Positions 6,407 to 15,572 of a stretch of 64,000 nucleotides of DNA are shown here, in pieces. Position numbers and translations under genes: made by a program. This DNA comes from Streptomyces polyasparticus (GTDB taxonomy: Bacteria > Actinomycetota > Actinomycetes > Streptomycetales > Streptomycetaceae), in the NCBI RefSeq assembly GCF_014493765.1, contig NZ_JACTVJ010000012.1, positions 248,001-312,000 of the forward strand, given 5' to 3'. A model generated the notes under the pieces. That model saw only the letters and a program-made list of their open reading frames with translations. It did not search any database and was not told where the DNA came from. Every line of letters starts with the position of its first letter. The first letter of the stretch is position 1.

Positions 6407-8631
6407 CCGCACCCCTGCTGACCGAGGACCCACGGGAGCTCGGCCGTCACCGCCTGGTCGGCAGGCTCGGAGCCGGCGGCATGGGGCAGGTCTATCTGGC
6501 CCGCTCCCCCGGCGGCCGGCATGTGGCGCTCAAGACGGTCCACGCCCACCTGGCCGCCGACCCCCACTACCGGGAACGCTTCCGGCGCGAAGCCACCGCC
6601 GCCCGCAAGGTCACCGGGACGTACACGGCGCCCGTGCTCGACGCCGACCCGGACGCCGAACTCCCGTGGCTGGCCACGGCGTTCCTGCCCGGCGTCACCC
6701 TGCGGCAGGCCGTCGCCGCGACCGGCCCGCTGCTCGCACCCGCGGTCCGCGCGCTGACCGCCGCCCTCGCCGAGGCGCTGCGCGACATCCATGCGGCCCG
6801 CCTCGTGCACCGCGATCTCAAGCCGTCCAACATCCTGGTCACCCGCGAAGGGCCACGCGTCGTCGACTTCGGGATCGCCCGCGCGGAACACGATGCCGCG
6901 CTCACGGAGACGGGCGGCATGATCGGCACACCGGGCTACATGTCCCCCGAGCAGATCGTCGACGGCCGCTCGGTGACGGCCGCGACGGATGTCTTCGCGC
7001 TGGGCGCCGTGCTCACCTTCGCGGCTACCGGCGAAGGCGCCTTCCGTGCGGATACGGTCCCGGCACTGCTGTACCAGATCGTCAACGAAGAGCCCGACCT
7101 CTCCGGCGTACCCGAGGATCTTCGCGAACTCATCGGGCGCTGCCTGGCCAAGTCCCCGCAGCAACGCCCCACGCCTGATGAGCTGCTCAGGAGCACCGCC
7201 GCCGCGCAGCCGGCGACGTGGTGGCGCGACGAGCCCGTCCACTCCCTGGTGACCGACGCGGAGGGCGCCGTACGCGCCCTGCCCGAGCCGGAACCCGCCA
7301 CCAAGCCGATGCCGCAGGCACCACAACCACCCTCCTGGCGCCGGGAGTTGACCCGTCGCGGCCTGCTCACGGCCGGCGGCGCGGGCCTGATCGGCCTGTT
7401 CGGCTACGCACTGGCGCACTCCCCCGCGGACGCGGACGGCGGCACCGGAGAAGCCTGGAAGGTGACCCGAGGAGCGGGCGGCCCCGGCGGCATCCGCTGG
7501 CAGCTCGGTACCGAGTCCGGTCATGTGGACGCCCTCCTAGCCACCCCCCTCGGGATCGTGTTGCACGGCGCCGAGGACGTGCCCTCCAGTACCGGCGTGG
7601 TCCAGCTGCGCACCGCAGCCACGGGAAAGCGGCGCTGGTCCGCCGAGAGCGGTTCCGACGTCCCTGCCGACTGGGGCGTCACCGGCGACGGCATCCTGCT
7701 CGCGGGCGGCCTGGGGCTCACTCCCACCACCGTCGCCACCGGCAAAAGCCTCCCGAAGCCGACGGCCCCGGATCCGGCACAGAAGTGGTACGTACCGGCA
7801 GGCACCGTCATGGTGATCTGCGAAGAGCGGCTCCTGCGCGCGGTGTCGCTCACCTCCGGCGCCGAACTGTGGCGGCGTGACCAGTACACCGACCGGCGCC
7901 GCCCCGCGGTCGCCGGCGGACGCCTCCTGCTGCCGCACGACTACAACGAACCCGCCTGCGTCGACGCGAAGAGCGGCGAAGTGCTGTGGACCTACAAGGA
8001 GTTGGGCGACGGCGCATCGGTGGCGGCGGTCGGCACCCTGCCCGCGGACCGGTACACTGTGCTCACCACCGCCGGAACGCTCCACATCATCGACGCCGCA
8101 ACAGGCCACCGCCTGGCGAGCCGCACCCTGGACGCCGAGATCGCGCACGGCGCCACGGCCCTCGCCTCCGTCGGCCCTGCCGGTCTGCTGCTCACCGGCA
8201 CCACCGTGCACGGTTTCACCGCCGACGACGCACGGCTGCGGTGGAGCTCCCCCACCATCGGTCTCGACGCGTCCTGGACCCGCCTCCCGGGCGGCGCCGC
8301 TGCCCCTGTCGTCGCGGGCGGCCTGCTCCTGAACTGGCGCGACGACCGCACCCTGACGGCTCTCGACCCGCGTACGGGCCGGATCCTGGGCCGCCCGCAG
8401 GAGTTCGACGGCACGAGCCCGGCCCAGTGCCCGCCGGCCGTGGCCCCCGGACAGGACACGGTGTACGCGGCGGCGGGCCGCACCTGCACGGCATTCCGCG
8501 CGACCGGCACCGGCCTGACCCGCGTCGCCGGCCGGACGGCCCCCGCACAGGTCACCGCGCTCGCGGCCGACGCACTCGGCTGGTACGCGTGCGCGGGCCG
8601 CAAGACCGTGCTCGCCGTGAACGCCTCATGA
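6403..8631 (+). CDS. Membrane Ser/Thr protein kinase with C-terminal PQQ-type beta-propeller (second paralogue)
   Basis: A 742-residue paralogue of the upstream kinase. The kinase domain (about 12-270) has LGAGGMGQVYLA, the lysine in HVALKTVHAHL, HRDLKPSN, VVDFGIARA and the SPEQ motif. A membrane segment at about 317-338 begins with TRRGLLTAGGAG, so a twin-arginine-like pair sits directly before it. The rest (about 345-742) is a beta-propeller rich in Trp/Gly blades. ATG 6403 is preferred over an upstream in-frame ATG at 6355: GGAGAC lies at the right distance and the protein then starts close to the kinase fold. It is cotranscribed with the first kinase and linked to it by overlapping mini-ORFs. 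The two may phosphorylate each other or shared targets (inference). Confidence 0.93.
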   Translation: MTAPLLTEDPRELGRHRLVGRLGAGGMGQVYLARSPGGRHVALKTVHAHLAADPHYRERFRREATAARKVTGTYTAPVLDADPDAELPWLATAFLPGVTLRQAVAATGPLLAPAVRALTAALAEALRDIHAARLVHRDLKPSNILVTREGPRVVDFGIARAEHDAALTETGGMIGTPGYMSPEQIVDGRSVTAATDVFALGAVLTFAATGEGAFRADTVPALLYQIVNEEPDLSGVPEDLRELIGRCLAKSPQQRPTPDELLRSTAAAQPATWWRDEPVHSLVTDAEGAVRALPEPEPATKPMPQAPQPPSWRRELTRRGLLTAGGAGLIGLFGYALAHSPADADGGTGEAWKVTRGAGGPGGIRWQLGTESGHVDALLATPLGIVLHGAEDVPSSTGVVQLRTAATGKRRWSAESGSDVPADWGVTGDGILLAGGLGLTPTTVATGKSLPKPTAPDPAQKWYVPAGTVMVICEERLLRAVSLTSGAELWRRDQYTDRRRPAVAGGRLLLPHDYNEPACVDAKSGEVLWTYKELGDGASVAAVGTLPADRYTVLTTAGTLHIIDAATGHRLASRTLDAEIAHGATALASVGPAGLLLTGTTVHGFTADDARLRWSSPTIGLDASWTRLPGGAAAPVVAGGLLLNWRDDRTLTALDPRTGRILGRPQEFDGTSPAQCPPAVAPGQDTVYAAAGRTCTAFRATGTGLTRVAGRTAPAQVTALAADALGWYACAGRKTVLAVNAS

Positions 8632-8650
8632 CCAGGCGGCCGTCAGGCGG

Positions 8651-9298
8651 TCACGCGACGCGGTAGCGCAGCCAGACGAGGCCGTCGTCGAAGGTCTCGT
8701 TCGCGATGAGTTCGAGGGTGTGCGCGGAGTGCGAAGCCGACCCGTACCACTGATGCCCGCCCGTCGCTCCGGCCAGGCACGGGTGGACGAGCAGGCTCAC
8801 CTCGTCGAGCAGACCCGCGCTCAGGAGGGCTCCCGTGAGGGATCCACCGCTGTCCACACGTACGACCTCGGCACCTTCATTGCGCCCCAACGTGTCGATG
8901 GCTTCGGCCAGATCGACGCGATCGGTCCCGGTGACCAGTTCCGGTACGGACGACCCCGGGGGCCTGGCGGGAGTGGACTCCGCGTAGAGCGCGATCACAC
9001 CCGACCAGTGCCCGACTTCGCGCAGGGCGTCCCACTGCCGGATGCGCCGTCTCGCGTCCACGACGGCGAGCAGCGGCCCGTCGGCGGCGGGCCCCGGGCG
9101 CGGGGCGGAGGCCAGTGCCTTCTCCTGCGCGAGGATCGTGTCGGCCCCGGCCAGGGTGATGTCCTCGCGCCAGGTGGCGGCCAGCGCGTAGAAGCGTTCG
9201 GTATCCGGCGCGAACCCCGTGGTCGCACCGTCGAGTGCGACAGCGGTGTGCGCTACGACATAAGGGCGCCGCTGCGGGCGGGAGTTGAAGGGCGCCAT
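8651..9298 (-). CDS. RibD C-terminal/dihydrofolate-reductase-like reductase
   Basis: 215 residues with the DHFR-like RibD_C fold: N-terminal PYVVAHTAVALDGATTGF (the strand and loop that hold substrate and NADPH), a central segment ITLAGADTILAQEKAL, then VVRVDSGGSLTGALLSAGLLDEVSLLVHPCLAG, which matches the family's GG-x-L-x-x-x-L-L and LVDE-like segments. Family members reduce pyrimidine intermediates of riboflavin synthesis or act on unknown substrates. There is no deaminase domain and no rib neighbours, so a riboflavin role is not supported by context. It converges with the second kinase gene across only 19 nt. The next gene, dhaK, is divergent. Confidence 0.8.
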   Translation of the reverse strand: MAPFNSRPQRRPYVVAHTAVALDGATTGFAPDTERFYALAATWREDITLAGADTILAQEKALASAPRPGPAADGPLLAVVDARRRIRQWDALREVGHWSGVIALYAESTPARPPGSSVPELVTGTDRVDLAEAIDTLGRNEGAEVVRVDSGGSLTGALLSAGLLDEVSLLVHPCLAGATGGHQWYGSASHSAHTLELIANETFDDGLVWLRYRVA

Positions 9299-9440
9299 GC
9301 CACAAGTCTAGGTCCGCGCTGCCGACGACCGGTTCGTTCCGGCTGCGCCCGACCCCGTGACCCGCACCGGACATCGAACGATACTGAGGGCCGAGACGCA
9401 CGTGTGGCAGCCGGCACGATCCATCGATCCGGAGGTTCCC

Positions 9441-10433
9441 ATGAAGATGCTCATCAATGTGGCGGAGACGGTGGTCGCGGACGCGCTGCGCGGAATGGCC
9501 GCCGCCCACCCGGAGTTGACGGTGGATGTCGAGAACCGGGTGATCGTACGGCGGGACGCGCCGGTGGCCGACAAGGTGGGCCTGGTCTCGGGCGGCGGAA
9601 GCGGTCACGAGCCGTTGCACGGAGGATTCGTGGGGCACGGGATGCTGTCGGCAGCCTGCCCCGGCGAGGTCTTCACCAGTCCCGTACCGGATCAGATGGT
9701 GCGGGCCGCGGCAGCCGTGGACAGCGGCCAGGGCGTGCTGTTCATCGTGAAGAACTACACTGGTGACGTCATGAACTTCGACATGGCCGCCGAACTCGCC
9801 GAGGACGAAGGCGTCCAAGTCGCCAAGGTGCTCGTCAACGACGACGTGGCGGTCACCGACAGCCTGTACACCGCAGGGCGGCGCGGCACCGGCGCCACGC
9901 TGTTCGTGGAGAAGCTCGCGGGCGCGGCCGCCGAGGAAGGCATGCCGCTGGAGCGGGTCGAGGCGATCGCGCGCCAGGTGAACGAGAGCTCCCGCAGTTT
10001 CGGTGTCGCCCTCAGCGCCTGTTCGACGCCCGCCAAGGGCAGCCCCACCTTCGATCTCCCCGCCGGTCAGCTGGAGTTGGGCATCGGCATCCACGGCGAG
10101 CCGGGGCGCGAGCGGCGTCCGATGATGACCTCGGGCGAGATCGCGGAGTTCGCCGTGGACGCGATCCTGGACGACATGCGCCCGCGCAACCCGGTGCTGC
10201 TCCTGGTCAACGGCATGGGCGCGACACCTCTCCTGGAGCTGTACGGCTTCCACGGCGAGGTCATGCGGGTCCTTGCGGCACGCGATGTGCCCGTGGCCCG
10301 GATCCTGGTGGGCAACTATGTGACCTCCCTGGACATGGCCGGCGCCTCGGTCACGCTGTGCGAGATCGACGAGGAATTGCTCCGGCTGTGGGACGCACCG
10401 GTCCGTACACCCGCACTGCGCTGGGGCATGTGA
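9441..10433 (+). CDS. dhaK: Dihydroxyacetone kinase subunit DhaK (PTS-dependent type)
   Basis: 330 residues from ATG 9441, preceded by a strong GGAGG. The substrate-binding motif GGGSGHEP appears near residue 52. GIGIHGEPG carries the histidine that in characterised DhaK proteins binds dihydroxyacetone covalently as a hemiaminal. KNYTGDVMNF is also diagnostic. With DhaL and DhaM it phosphorylates dihydroxyacetone using PEP through the phosphotransferase system. Gene order K-L-M with short spacing indicates one operon (66 nt to dhaL, then a 4-nt overlap to dhaM). No dhaS/dhaR regulator lies next to it. Confidence 0.96.
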   Translation: MKMLINVAETVVADALRGMAAAHPELTVDVENRVIVRRDAPVADKVGLVSGGGSGHEPLHGGFVGHGMLSAACPGEVFTSPVPDQMVRAAAAVDSGQGVLFIVKNYTGDVMNFDMAAELAEDEGVQVAKVLVNDDVAVTDSLYTAGRRGTGATLFVEKLAGAAAEEGMPLERVEAIARQVNESSRSFGVALSACSTPAKGSPTFDLPAGQLELGIGIHGEPGRERRPMMTSGEIAEFAVDAILDDMRPRNPVLLLVNGMGATPLLELYGFHGEVMRVLAARDVPVARILVGNYVTSLDMAGASVTLCEIDEELLRLWDAPVRTPALRWGM

Positions 10434-10498
10434 GCCGGCCCAGCACGCGCCGCACCACCTTCAGTCCGCCTCCGAGCCCACCGCTGACAGGAGATCCT

Positions 10499-11145
<647 letters not shown>

Positions 11146-11149
<4 letters not shown>

Positions 11150-11553
11150 CCGAGTCCCCACTGGTCGGCATCGTCCTCGTCTCGCACAGCGGTCCGGTCG
11201 CGACCGCGGTCGCCGATCTCGCCTCCGGCCTGGCCGGCGGCAAGGCCCTGGCCCCGGTCGCCGCTGCGGGCGGCACCCCCCACGGCGGCCTGGGCACCAG
11301 CGCCGACCTGATCGCGGCCGCGGCCCATTCAGTGGACCGCGGCGCGGGTGTCGCACTCCTGGTCGATCTGGGCAGCGCCGTGCTGACGGTGAAGCTGCTC
11401 CTCGACGACGGCGACCTCCCGCCCCGCTCACGCCTGGTGGACGCCCCCTTCGTCGAGGGCGCCGTCGCCGCGGTCGTCACCGCCTCGGCGGGAGCGGACC
11501 TGGACGCGGTCGAGGCGGCGGCCCGGGAGGCCTACGCGTACCACAAGGGGTGA
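11146..11553 (+). CDS. dhaM: PTS phosphotransferase subunit DhaM, minimal EIIA-Man-type form
   Basis: 135 residues, a single EIIA-mannose-like domain. IVLVSHSGPVATAV carries the phospho-histidine near residue 13. GGTPHGGLGTSADLI and LLVDLGSAVL match the fold. Enterobacterial DhaM also carries HPr and EI-like domains; here they are absent, as in other Actinobacteria, so the phosphate must come from the general PTS proteins encoded elsewhere. ATG 11146 overlaps the dhaL stop (ATGA), suggesting translational coupling. It converges with a GNAT gene at 11587. Confidence 0.93.
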
Positions 11554-11586
11554 GTCCCGGGGCGCTTACGCGTACCGAGCCGGGGC

Positions 11587-12297
11587 TCAGAACCCCGTCG
11601 GATACGGCACCTTCGCACCGACGAACGGGGTGATGCCCCTGCGGCGGAAGCCGAGAGATTCGTAGAGGCGTATCGCGCCTTCGTTCTCGGTCGACGCATG
11701 CAGGAACGGGATCTCGCCCCGCGAACGTATGCCGAACGCCACCGCCCGCACGAGACGCGTGCCGAAGCCGCGGCCGCGGAAGGCCGCGTCGGTACAGACG
11801 GCGCTGATCTCGGTGTAGCCGGGCGGGTGCATCCGCTCCCCCGCCATCGCGACCAGGCGGCCTTCGCGCCGTATGCCGAGATACGTGCCGAGCTCCACGG
11901 TCCGCGGCATGAAGGGTCCGGGCTGTGTCCGCGCGACGAGGTCCAGCATCTCGGGGGCGTCCGCGGGGCCGAGTCGTACGGCCTCGGGGTCGGGGCGGGC
12001 GTCGACGTTCTCGTCGACCAGCTGCACGCCCTGGCCCTCGAAGGTGATCTTCCAGTCGGCGGGCGGCGCGGTGCGCAGACCGGGCAGCGCGACCTCGTTG
12101 CCCGGGCCGCGCAGCGCGGCCAGATCCGCCCAGTCCTGAGCGTCGGGCTCGTCCGGCAGCGCCTGCCAGAGCGCCACGTCCGTGGGATAGCTCAGTGCCT
12201 GACCGCGCCGCTCGGCGAAGTGGGCGTGGGGCCCAAGGAGCGCGGCGTACGCCGGGTTGTCCAAAACGTGCTGGGTCACCGGCGGTGCGGCGGTCAT
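11587..12297 (-). CDS. GNAT-family N-acetyltransferase
   Basis: 236 residues from ATG 12297. The C-terminal half is a GNAT domain: the acetyl-CoA motif A reads VCTDAAFRGRGFGTRLV (RGRGFG), followed by NEGAIRLYESLGFRRRG, the classic motif B ending. The N-terminal 110 residues (with YAALLGPHAHFAERRGQAL) resemble the FR47-type/ExoA-like front half of two-part GNAT proteins. A much earlier in-frame start (12711) would run antisense through the HxlR gene and is rejected. The substrate is unknown. GAGGAGC upstream on the minus strand is a good ribosome-binding site. Confidence 0.88.
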   Translation of the reverse strand: MTAAPPVTQHVLDNPAYAALLGPHAHFAERRGQALSYPTDVALWQALPDEPDAQDWADLAALRGPGNEVALPGLRTAPPADWKITFEGQGVQLVDENVDARPDPEAVRLGPADAPEMLDLVARTQPGPFMPRTVELGTYLGIRREGRLVAMAGERMHPPGYTEISAVCTDAAFRGRGFGTRLVRAVAFGIRSRGEIPFLHASTENEGAIRLYESLGFRRRGITPFVGAKVPYPTGF

Positions 12298-12388
12298 GGG
12301 TCGTGCTCCTCGGTTCTGCCATGAAAATACGCGGCCGCAAAGAGCGACCGCGATCGTAAAGTGCGACAGAACATCCAAGCACATACAA

Positions 12389-12408
12389 ACCCGGGTTATT
12401 CCCCGGGC
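12389..12408 (-). terminator. Short hairpin at the end of the HxlR gene
   Basis: CCCGGG (12389-12394 region) and CCCCGGG around 12402-12408 can pair across TTATT. This is directly at the HxlR stop (TAA, 12396-12398) and before the GNAT start. Short and of moderate strength. Confidence 0.4.
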
Positions 12409-12848
12409 GACCCCTTGCGGCGAGCGGCCTCGTCGTGCGCGGCCCGGCTCTCCATGATCCGCGCGTTGTTCTCCACGGCCCATCCGGCCAGCGCCAACGC
12501 CGGCGGGATCAGGCTCCGGCCGAGCGGCGTCAGGGCGTACTCGACACGCGGCGGCACCTCCGCGAAGGCCGTACGGGACACCAGGCCGTCGCGGGTGAGG
12601 TGGCGCAGGGTGAGGGTCAGCATGCGCTGCGAGATACCCGGAACGTGCTGATGCAGTTCGCCGAAGCGCATCCTGCGCCCGTCCAGGGTGGCCACGATCA
12701 GGAGCGTCCACTTGTCGCCGATCCGGTCGAGCACGGCACGGACCGACCGGCCGCCGTCCCCGCGGATCATGCAGGTGTGCTCGTACGGCGTGTTCGCCGC
12801 CGCTCCGTCCGGCTGTGGCTCCGACGCCTCCGGCTGCACCTGTGACAT
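12396..12848 (-). CDS. HxlR-family winged-helix transcriptional regulator
   Basis: 150 residues from ATG 12848, chosen because GAGGAG stands just upstream and the next in-frame ATG (12872) would lie inside the operator. The HxlR domain (about 27-125) is clear: CMIRGDGGRSVRAVLDRIGDKWTLLIVATL, then FGELHQHVPGISQRMLTLTLRHL (recognition region) and VEYALTPLGRSLIPPALAL. A cysteine opens the domain, as in redox- or quinone-sensing HxlR proteins, but it is a single one. It is divergent from a DoxX gene across a pair of matching operators, so it very likely controls DoxX and itself. Confidence 0.93.
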   Translation of the reverse strand: MSQVQPEASEPQPDGAAANTPYEHTCMIRGDGGRSVRAVLDRIGDKWTLLIVATLDGRRMRFGELHQHVPGISQRMLTLTLRHLTRDGLVSRTAFAEVPPRVEYALTPLGRSLIPPALALAGWAVENNARIMESRAAHDEAARRKGSPGE

Positions 12849-12866
12849 GACCGCTCCTCGCGCTTC

Positions 12867-12907
12867 AGGCACATCCGTGTGCCTGTCTCAGGCACACGGA
12901 TGTGCCT
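12867..12907. promoter_or_regulatory. Double operator between HxlR and DoxX genes
   Basis: Two dyads, AGGCACA-tccg-TGTGCCT (12867-12884) and AGGCACA-cgga-TGTGCCT (12890-12907), 23 bp centre to centre. The whole 41-bp element is also one perfect 19-bp inverted repeat around TCT. The spacing of about two helical turns would let two regulator dimers bind the same face. Position in the divergent gap makes HxlR the likely ligand. Confidence 0.85.
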
Positions 12908-12978
12908 TTTGTAAGCCCCTCGACGCTGCCCCATCATGAGGCCACTTCCTGCCCGCAACCCACCCTCGGGGGACTGCC

Positions 12979-13344
12979 ATGACCGTGGCCTACTGGATCG
13001 TCGCCGCACTGCTCGGCCTGTTCTACCTCTACTCGGGCGGCGTCAAGGCCGTGCGCAGCCCCGAGCGGCTGAAGCCGATGATGGCCTGGGTGGACACGGT
13101 GCCGCTGCCGGCACTCAGAGCGCTCGGGATCGTCGAAGTCCTGGGCGCCCTGGGCCTGTTGCTGCCGCCGCTGACCGGCATAGCCCCGTGGCTTGCCGTC
13201 GCGGCCGCCGCCGGCCTCGTCGTACTGCAGATCGGGGCGATGCGCCTGCATCTGTCCCGCGGCGAGGTGCGCGAGACCGGCCTGAACATCACCCTGATCG
13301 TGCTCGCGGCGGCGGCCGTGTGGCTGGGGACCGTCTGGGTCTGA
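12979..13344 (+). CDS. DoxX-family small membrane protein
   Basis: 121 residues with four hydrophobic segments: VAYWIVAALLGLFYLYSGGV, a second near ALGLLLPPLTGIAPWLAVAA, a third VVLQIGAMRLH and a last LIVLAAAAVWLGTVWV. The LYSGGVKAVRSPERLKPMMAW front half is typical of DoxX/DoxX-like proteins, several of which work with HxlR regulators in quinone or oxidative stress. ATG 12979, about 130 nt from the divergent HxlR start, with the double operator between. Cytoplasmic membrane. The electron-transfer partner, if any, is not encoded here. Confidence 0.88.
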   Translation: MTVAYWIVAALLGLFYLYSGGVKAVRSPERLKPMMAWVDTVPLPALRALGIVEVLGALGLLLPPLTGIAPWLAVAAAAGLVVLQIGAMRLHLSRGEVRETGLNITLIVLAAAAVWLGTVWV

Positions 13345-13388
13345 GCAATCAGGCAGTCGGCAGTCCGGCAGCCGACCGGCTCAGACCG
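13338..13388. terminator. Nested hairpin spanning both stop codons of convergent genes
   Basis: GGTCTGAGC (13338-13346) and GCTCAGACC (13380-13388) form a 9-bp stem. Inside it, GTCGGC and GCCGAC form a second stem. Each outer arm contains a gene's TGA (DoxX on plus, Nudix on minus), so the element can serve both genes as a bidirectional terminator. Confidence 0.6.
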
Positions 13389-13854
13389 TCGGGTCGAACC
13401 AGGCGGGCTCGTCAAGGAGCGCCTGCTTGATGCGGAACAGGCCGAACTCGTGCAGCGGCGGCAGCGCGTCCACGGAGAACCAGCCGACCTCGAGGGACTC
13501 CTCGTCGTTCACACAGGCCTCGCCGCCGACGGCACGGCAGCGCATGGTGATGTCCATGAACTGGCACTGGTCGCCGTTCGGATACGTCGTCGGATCCAGC
13601 GTCTGCACGAGGACGACCCGTTCGGGTACGCAGTGGACGCCGGTCTCCTCGTAGACCTCGCGCACCGCACAGGCCGCGGGCTGCTCACCGGGCTCGGGAA
13701 TGCCGCCGATCACCGACCACTTGCCGGTGTCGGCGCGCCGGCCGAGGAGGATTCTGCCCTCGTCGTCGAAGACGAGCGCCGTCACGCCCGGCAGGAACAT
13801 GAGTTGGTGGCCCGCGGTGGCCCGGATCTCTCGGATGAAGTCGGGAGTGCCCAT
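13381..13854 (-). CDS. NUDIX hydrolase
   Basis: 157 residues from ATG 13854. The Nudix box runs from GGIPEPGEQPAACAVREVYEETGV: it has the G-x5-E-x7-R-E-x2-E-E-x-G pattern with the metal-binding REVYEE. Length and the preceding FLPGVTALVFDDEGRILLGRRADTG match the ADP-ribose/NADH-pyrophosphatase-like group, though the substrate cannot be told. The open frame continues upstream to 15366, but that stretch is antisense to lnt and is not part of the gene. It is convergent with DoxX, and its start is 53 nt from the lnt stop on the same strand. Confidence 0.92.
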   Translation of the reverse strand: MGTPDFIREIRATAGHQLMFLPGVTALVFDDEGRILLGRRADTGKWSVIGGIPEPGEQPAACAVREVYEETGVHCVPERVVLVQTLDPTTYPNGDQCQFMDITMRCRAVGGEACVNDEESLEVGWFSVDALPPLHEFGLFRIKQALLDEPAWFDPTV

Positions 13855-13907
13855 ACCCCCGACCCTAACCCGCGGCTGATCTACGGCCGGGCCGATCCCC
13901 CGGCCGT

Positions 13908-15512
13908 TCACTCCCCGGCCGTACGACGCTCCTTGACCCGATGCGCGACAGCCCAGCCGATCCCGCCGAAGGCCACGGCGACCAGGGCCAGTTCGGGCGC
14001 GATGCCGAGCTTGGTGGCCGGGGTCTGCGAGGAGCGCAGCGGCACCTCGGCGACCAGGGTGTCGGCCGTGAACCAGGTGGTGCGCTGCACGATCTCGCCG
14101 TCCGGCATGATCACGGCGCTGACGCCGCTGGTCACCGGCACGGTGACGGTGCGGCTGTGCTCGACGGCACGGATCCGGGACATGGCGAGCTGCTGGTAGG
14201 TCATCTCGCTGCGGTCGAACGTGGCGTTGTTGCTGGGCACCGAGATCAGCTGGGCGCCATGAGTGACGGTGTCGCGTACGGCCCAGTCGAACGCCGCCTC
14301 GTAACAGGTCGCGAGCCCGACCTTCGCCCCGGCCATCGTGAACACACCGGGCTCGCTGCCCCGGCTGAAGTCCTTGCGCACCATCGAACCCCACTCGGGG
14401 TTGATCATGTCGACGACGGAGCGCAGCGGCAGGAACTCGCCGAAGGGCTGGATCTGCCGCTTGTCGTAGGTCTCGGTGGGGCCCTTGACCGGGTCCCACA
14501 GGATCTGCTCGTTGAGCAGCCGGCCGTCCTCCTCCTCGACGACACCGCCGACGGAGATGGGTGCGCCCACGGCCTTCGCCGCGGCGTCGATGTCGGCGTA
14601 CGCGTCCGCGTTGCGGAAGGGGTCGATGTCGGAGGAGTTCTCCGGCCAGAGCACGAAGTCGGGCTTCTTCGCCTTGCCCTCGCGGACCCGCTCGGCGAGC
14701 CGCAGCGTCTCCTTCACATGGTGGTCGAGTACCGCCTTGCGCTGGGCGTTGAAGTCGAGTCCGGCCTGCGGCACGTTGCCCTGGATGACGGCGACGGTGG
14801 CGGTGCCGTCCTCGGCCGCGTCGGAGACCAGCGGCAGCGAGGCGAGCGCCCCCACGACCGGTACGGCGACGGCGGCGAGCGCCACGGCCGCGGCGCCCCG
14901 GTGCAGGCTGCGGGTACGGCGGTACGCGAGAACCACCCGTACCGCCGCGAAGAGACCGAAGCCGCAGAGCACCACGGCGAAACCGAGCACCGGAGTGCCG
15001 CCGAGTGCGGCAAGCGGCAGGAACACCCCGTCGGCCTGGCCGAAGGCGACCTTCCCCCAGGGGAAGCCGCCGAACGGTGCCCGCGCGCGGGCCGCCTCGC
15101 CCAGCGTCCATACGGCGGCCGCCCACAGGGGCCAGCCCGGCAGCTTGGACACCGCGGCGATTCCGACCGAGGTGACCGCGACGAACAGCGCCTCGATCGC
15201 GACCAGCGCGAGCCACGGCCCGGGGCCGACCTCGACGCCGGTCCACACGAGCAGCGGCAGCAGAAAGCCGAGGCCGAAGAGATAACCGCGGCCCAGCGCG
15301 CTCTTCCAGTCGCGTCCGCGCAGCGTCCAGGCGAGTCCGGCGAACGCGGGCAGCGCCAGCCACCACAGGGTGCGCGGCGGGAAGCTCACGTACAGGAGCA
15401 GGCCGCTGAGCGCCGCGACCGCGAGCGGCACGAGCCGGCGCAGGAGTCGAAGGCCGCGCGGTTCGGGCGCGGGCGGAGTCTGCTCGCCGGTCGGGGTGAT
15501 GGTGGCTGTCAC
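13908..15512 (-). CDS. lnt: Apolipoprotein N-acyltransferase
   Basis: 534 residues. The N-terminal part (about 20-245) has six to seven membrane segments; the C-terminal part (about 250-500) is the nitrilase-like periplasmic domain. The catalytic triad is visible: Glu in VLWPENSSD, Lys in YDKRQIQPFGEFLP and Cys in LATCYEAAFDW. One final membrane segment (LALVAVAFGGIGWAVA) follows. Lnt adds the third acyl chain to the N-terminal cysteine of lipoproteins. This window encodes at least one lipoprotein candidate (41120-42667). Start ATG 15512. Streptomyces often carries more than one lnt copy; which copy this is cannot be told. Confidence 0.95.
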   Translation of the reverse strand: MTATITPTGEQTPPAPEPRGLRLLRRLVPLAVAALSGLLLYVSFPPRTLWWLALPAFAGLAWTLRGRDWKSALGRGYLFGLGFLLPLLVWTGVEVGPGPWLALVAIEALFVAVTSVGIAAVSKLPGWPLWAAAVWTLGEAARARAPFGGFPWGKVAFGQADGVFLPLAALGGTPVLGFAVVLCGFGLFAAVRVVLAYRRTRSLHRGAAAVALAAVAVPVVGALASLPLVSDAAEDGTATVAVIQGNVPQAGLDFNAQRKAVLDHHVKETLRLAERVREGKAKKPDFVLWPENSSDIDPFRNADAYADIDAAAKAVGAPISVGGVVEEEDGRLLNEQILWDPVKGPTETYDKRQIQPFGEFLPLRSVVDMINPEWGSMVRKDFSRGSEPGVFTMAGAKVGLATCYEAAFDWAVRDTVTHGAQLISVPSNNATFDRSEMTYQQLAMSRIRAVEHSRTVTVPVTSGVSAVIMPDGEIVQRTTWFTADTLVAEVPLRSSQTPATKLGIAPELALVAVAFGGIGWAVAHRVKERRTAGE

Positions 15513-15572
15513 GCCGCGGAGTCTACGGCGCGCGGCTGTGACCAGGGAAAGGGCGTTCGGTTCGACGGAAGA

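Noticed and set aside
12298-12711. Upstream extension of the GNAT frame into the HxlR gene
   Set aside because: Overlaps a well-supported HxlR gene on the same strand in another frame; ATG 12297 has its own GAGGAG.
13855-15366. Upstream extension of the Nudix frame
   Set aside because: The same frame stays open opposite/inside lnt, but only the part from 13854 has Nudix motifs; the extension is shadow.
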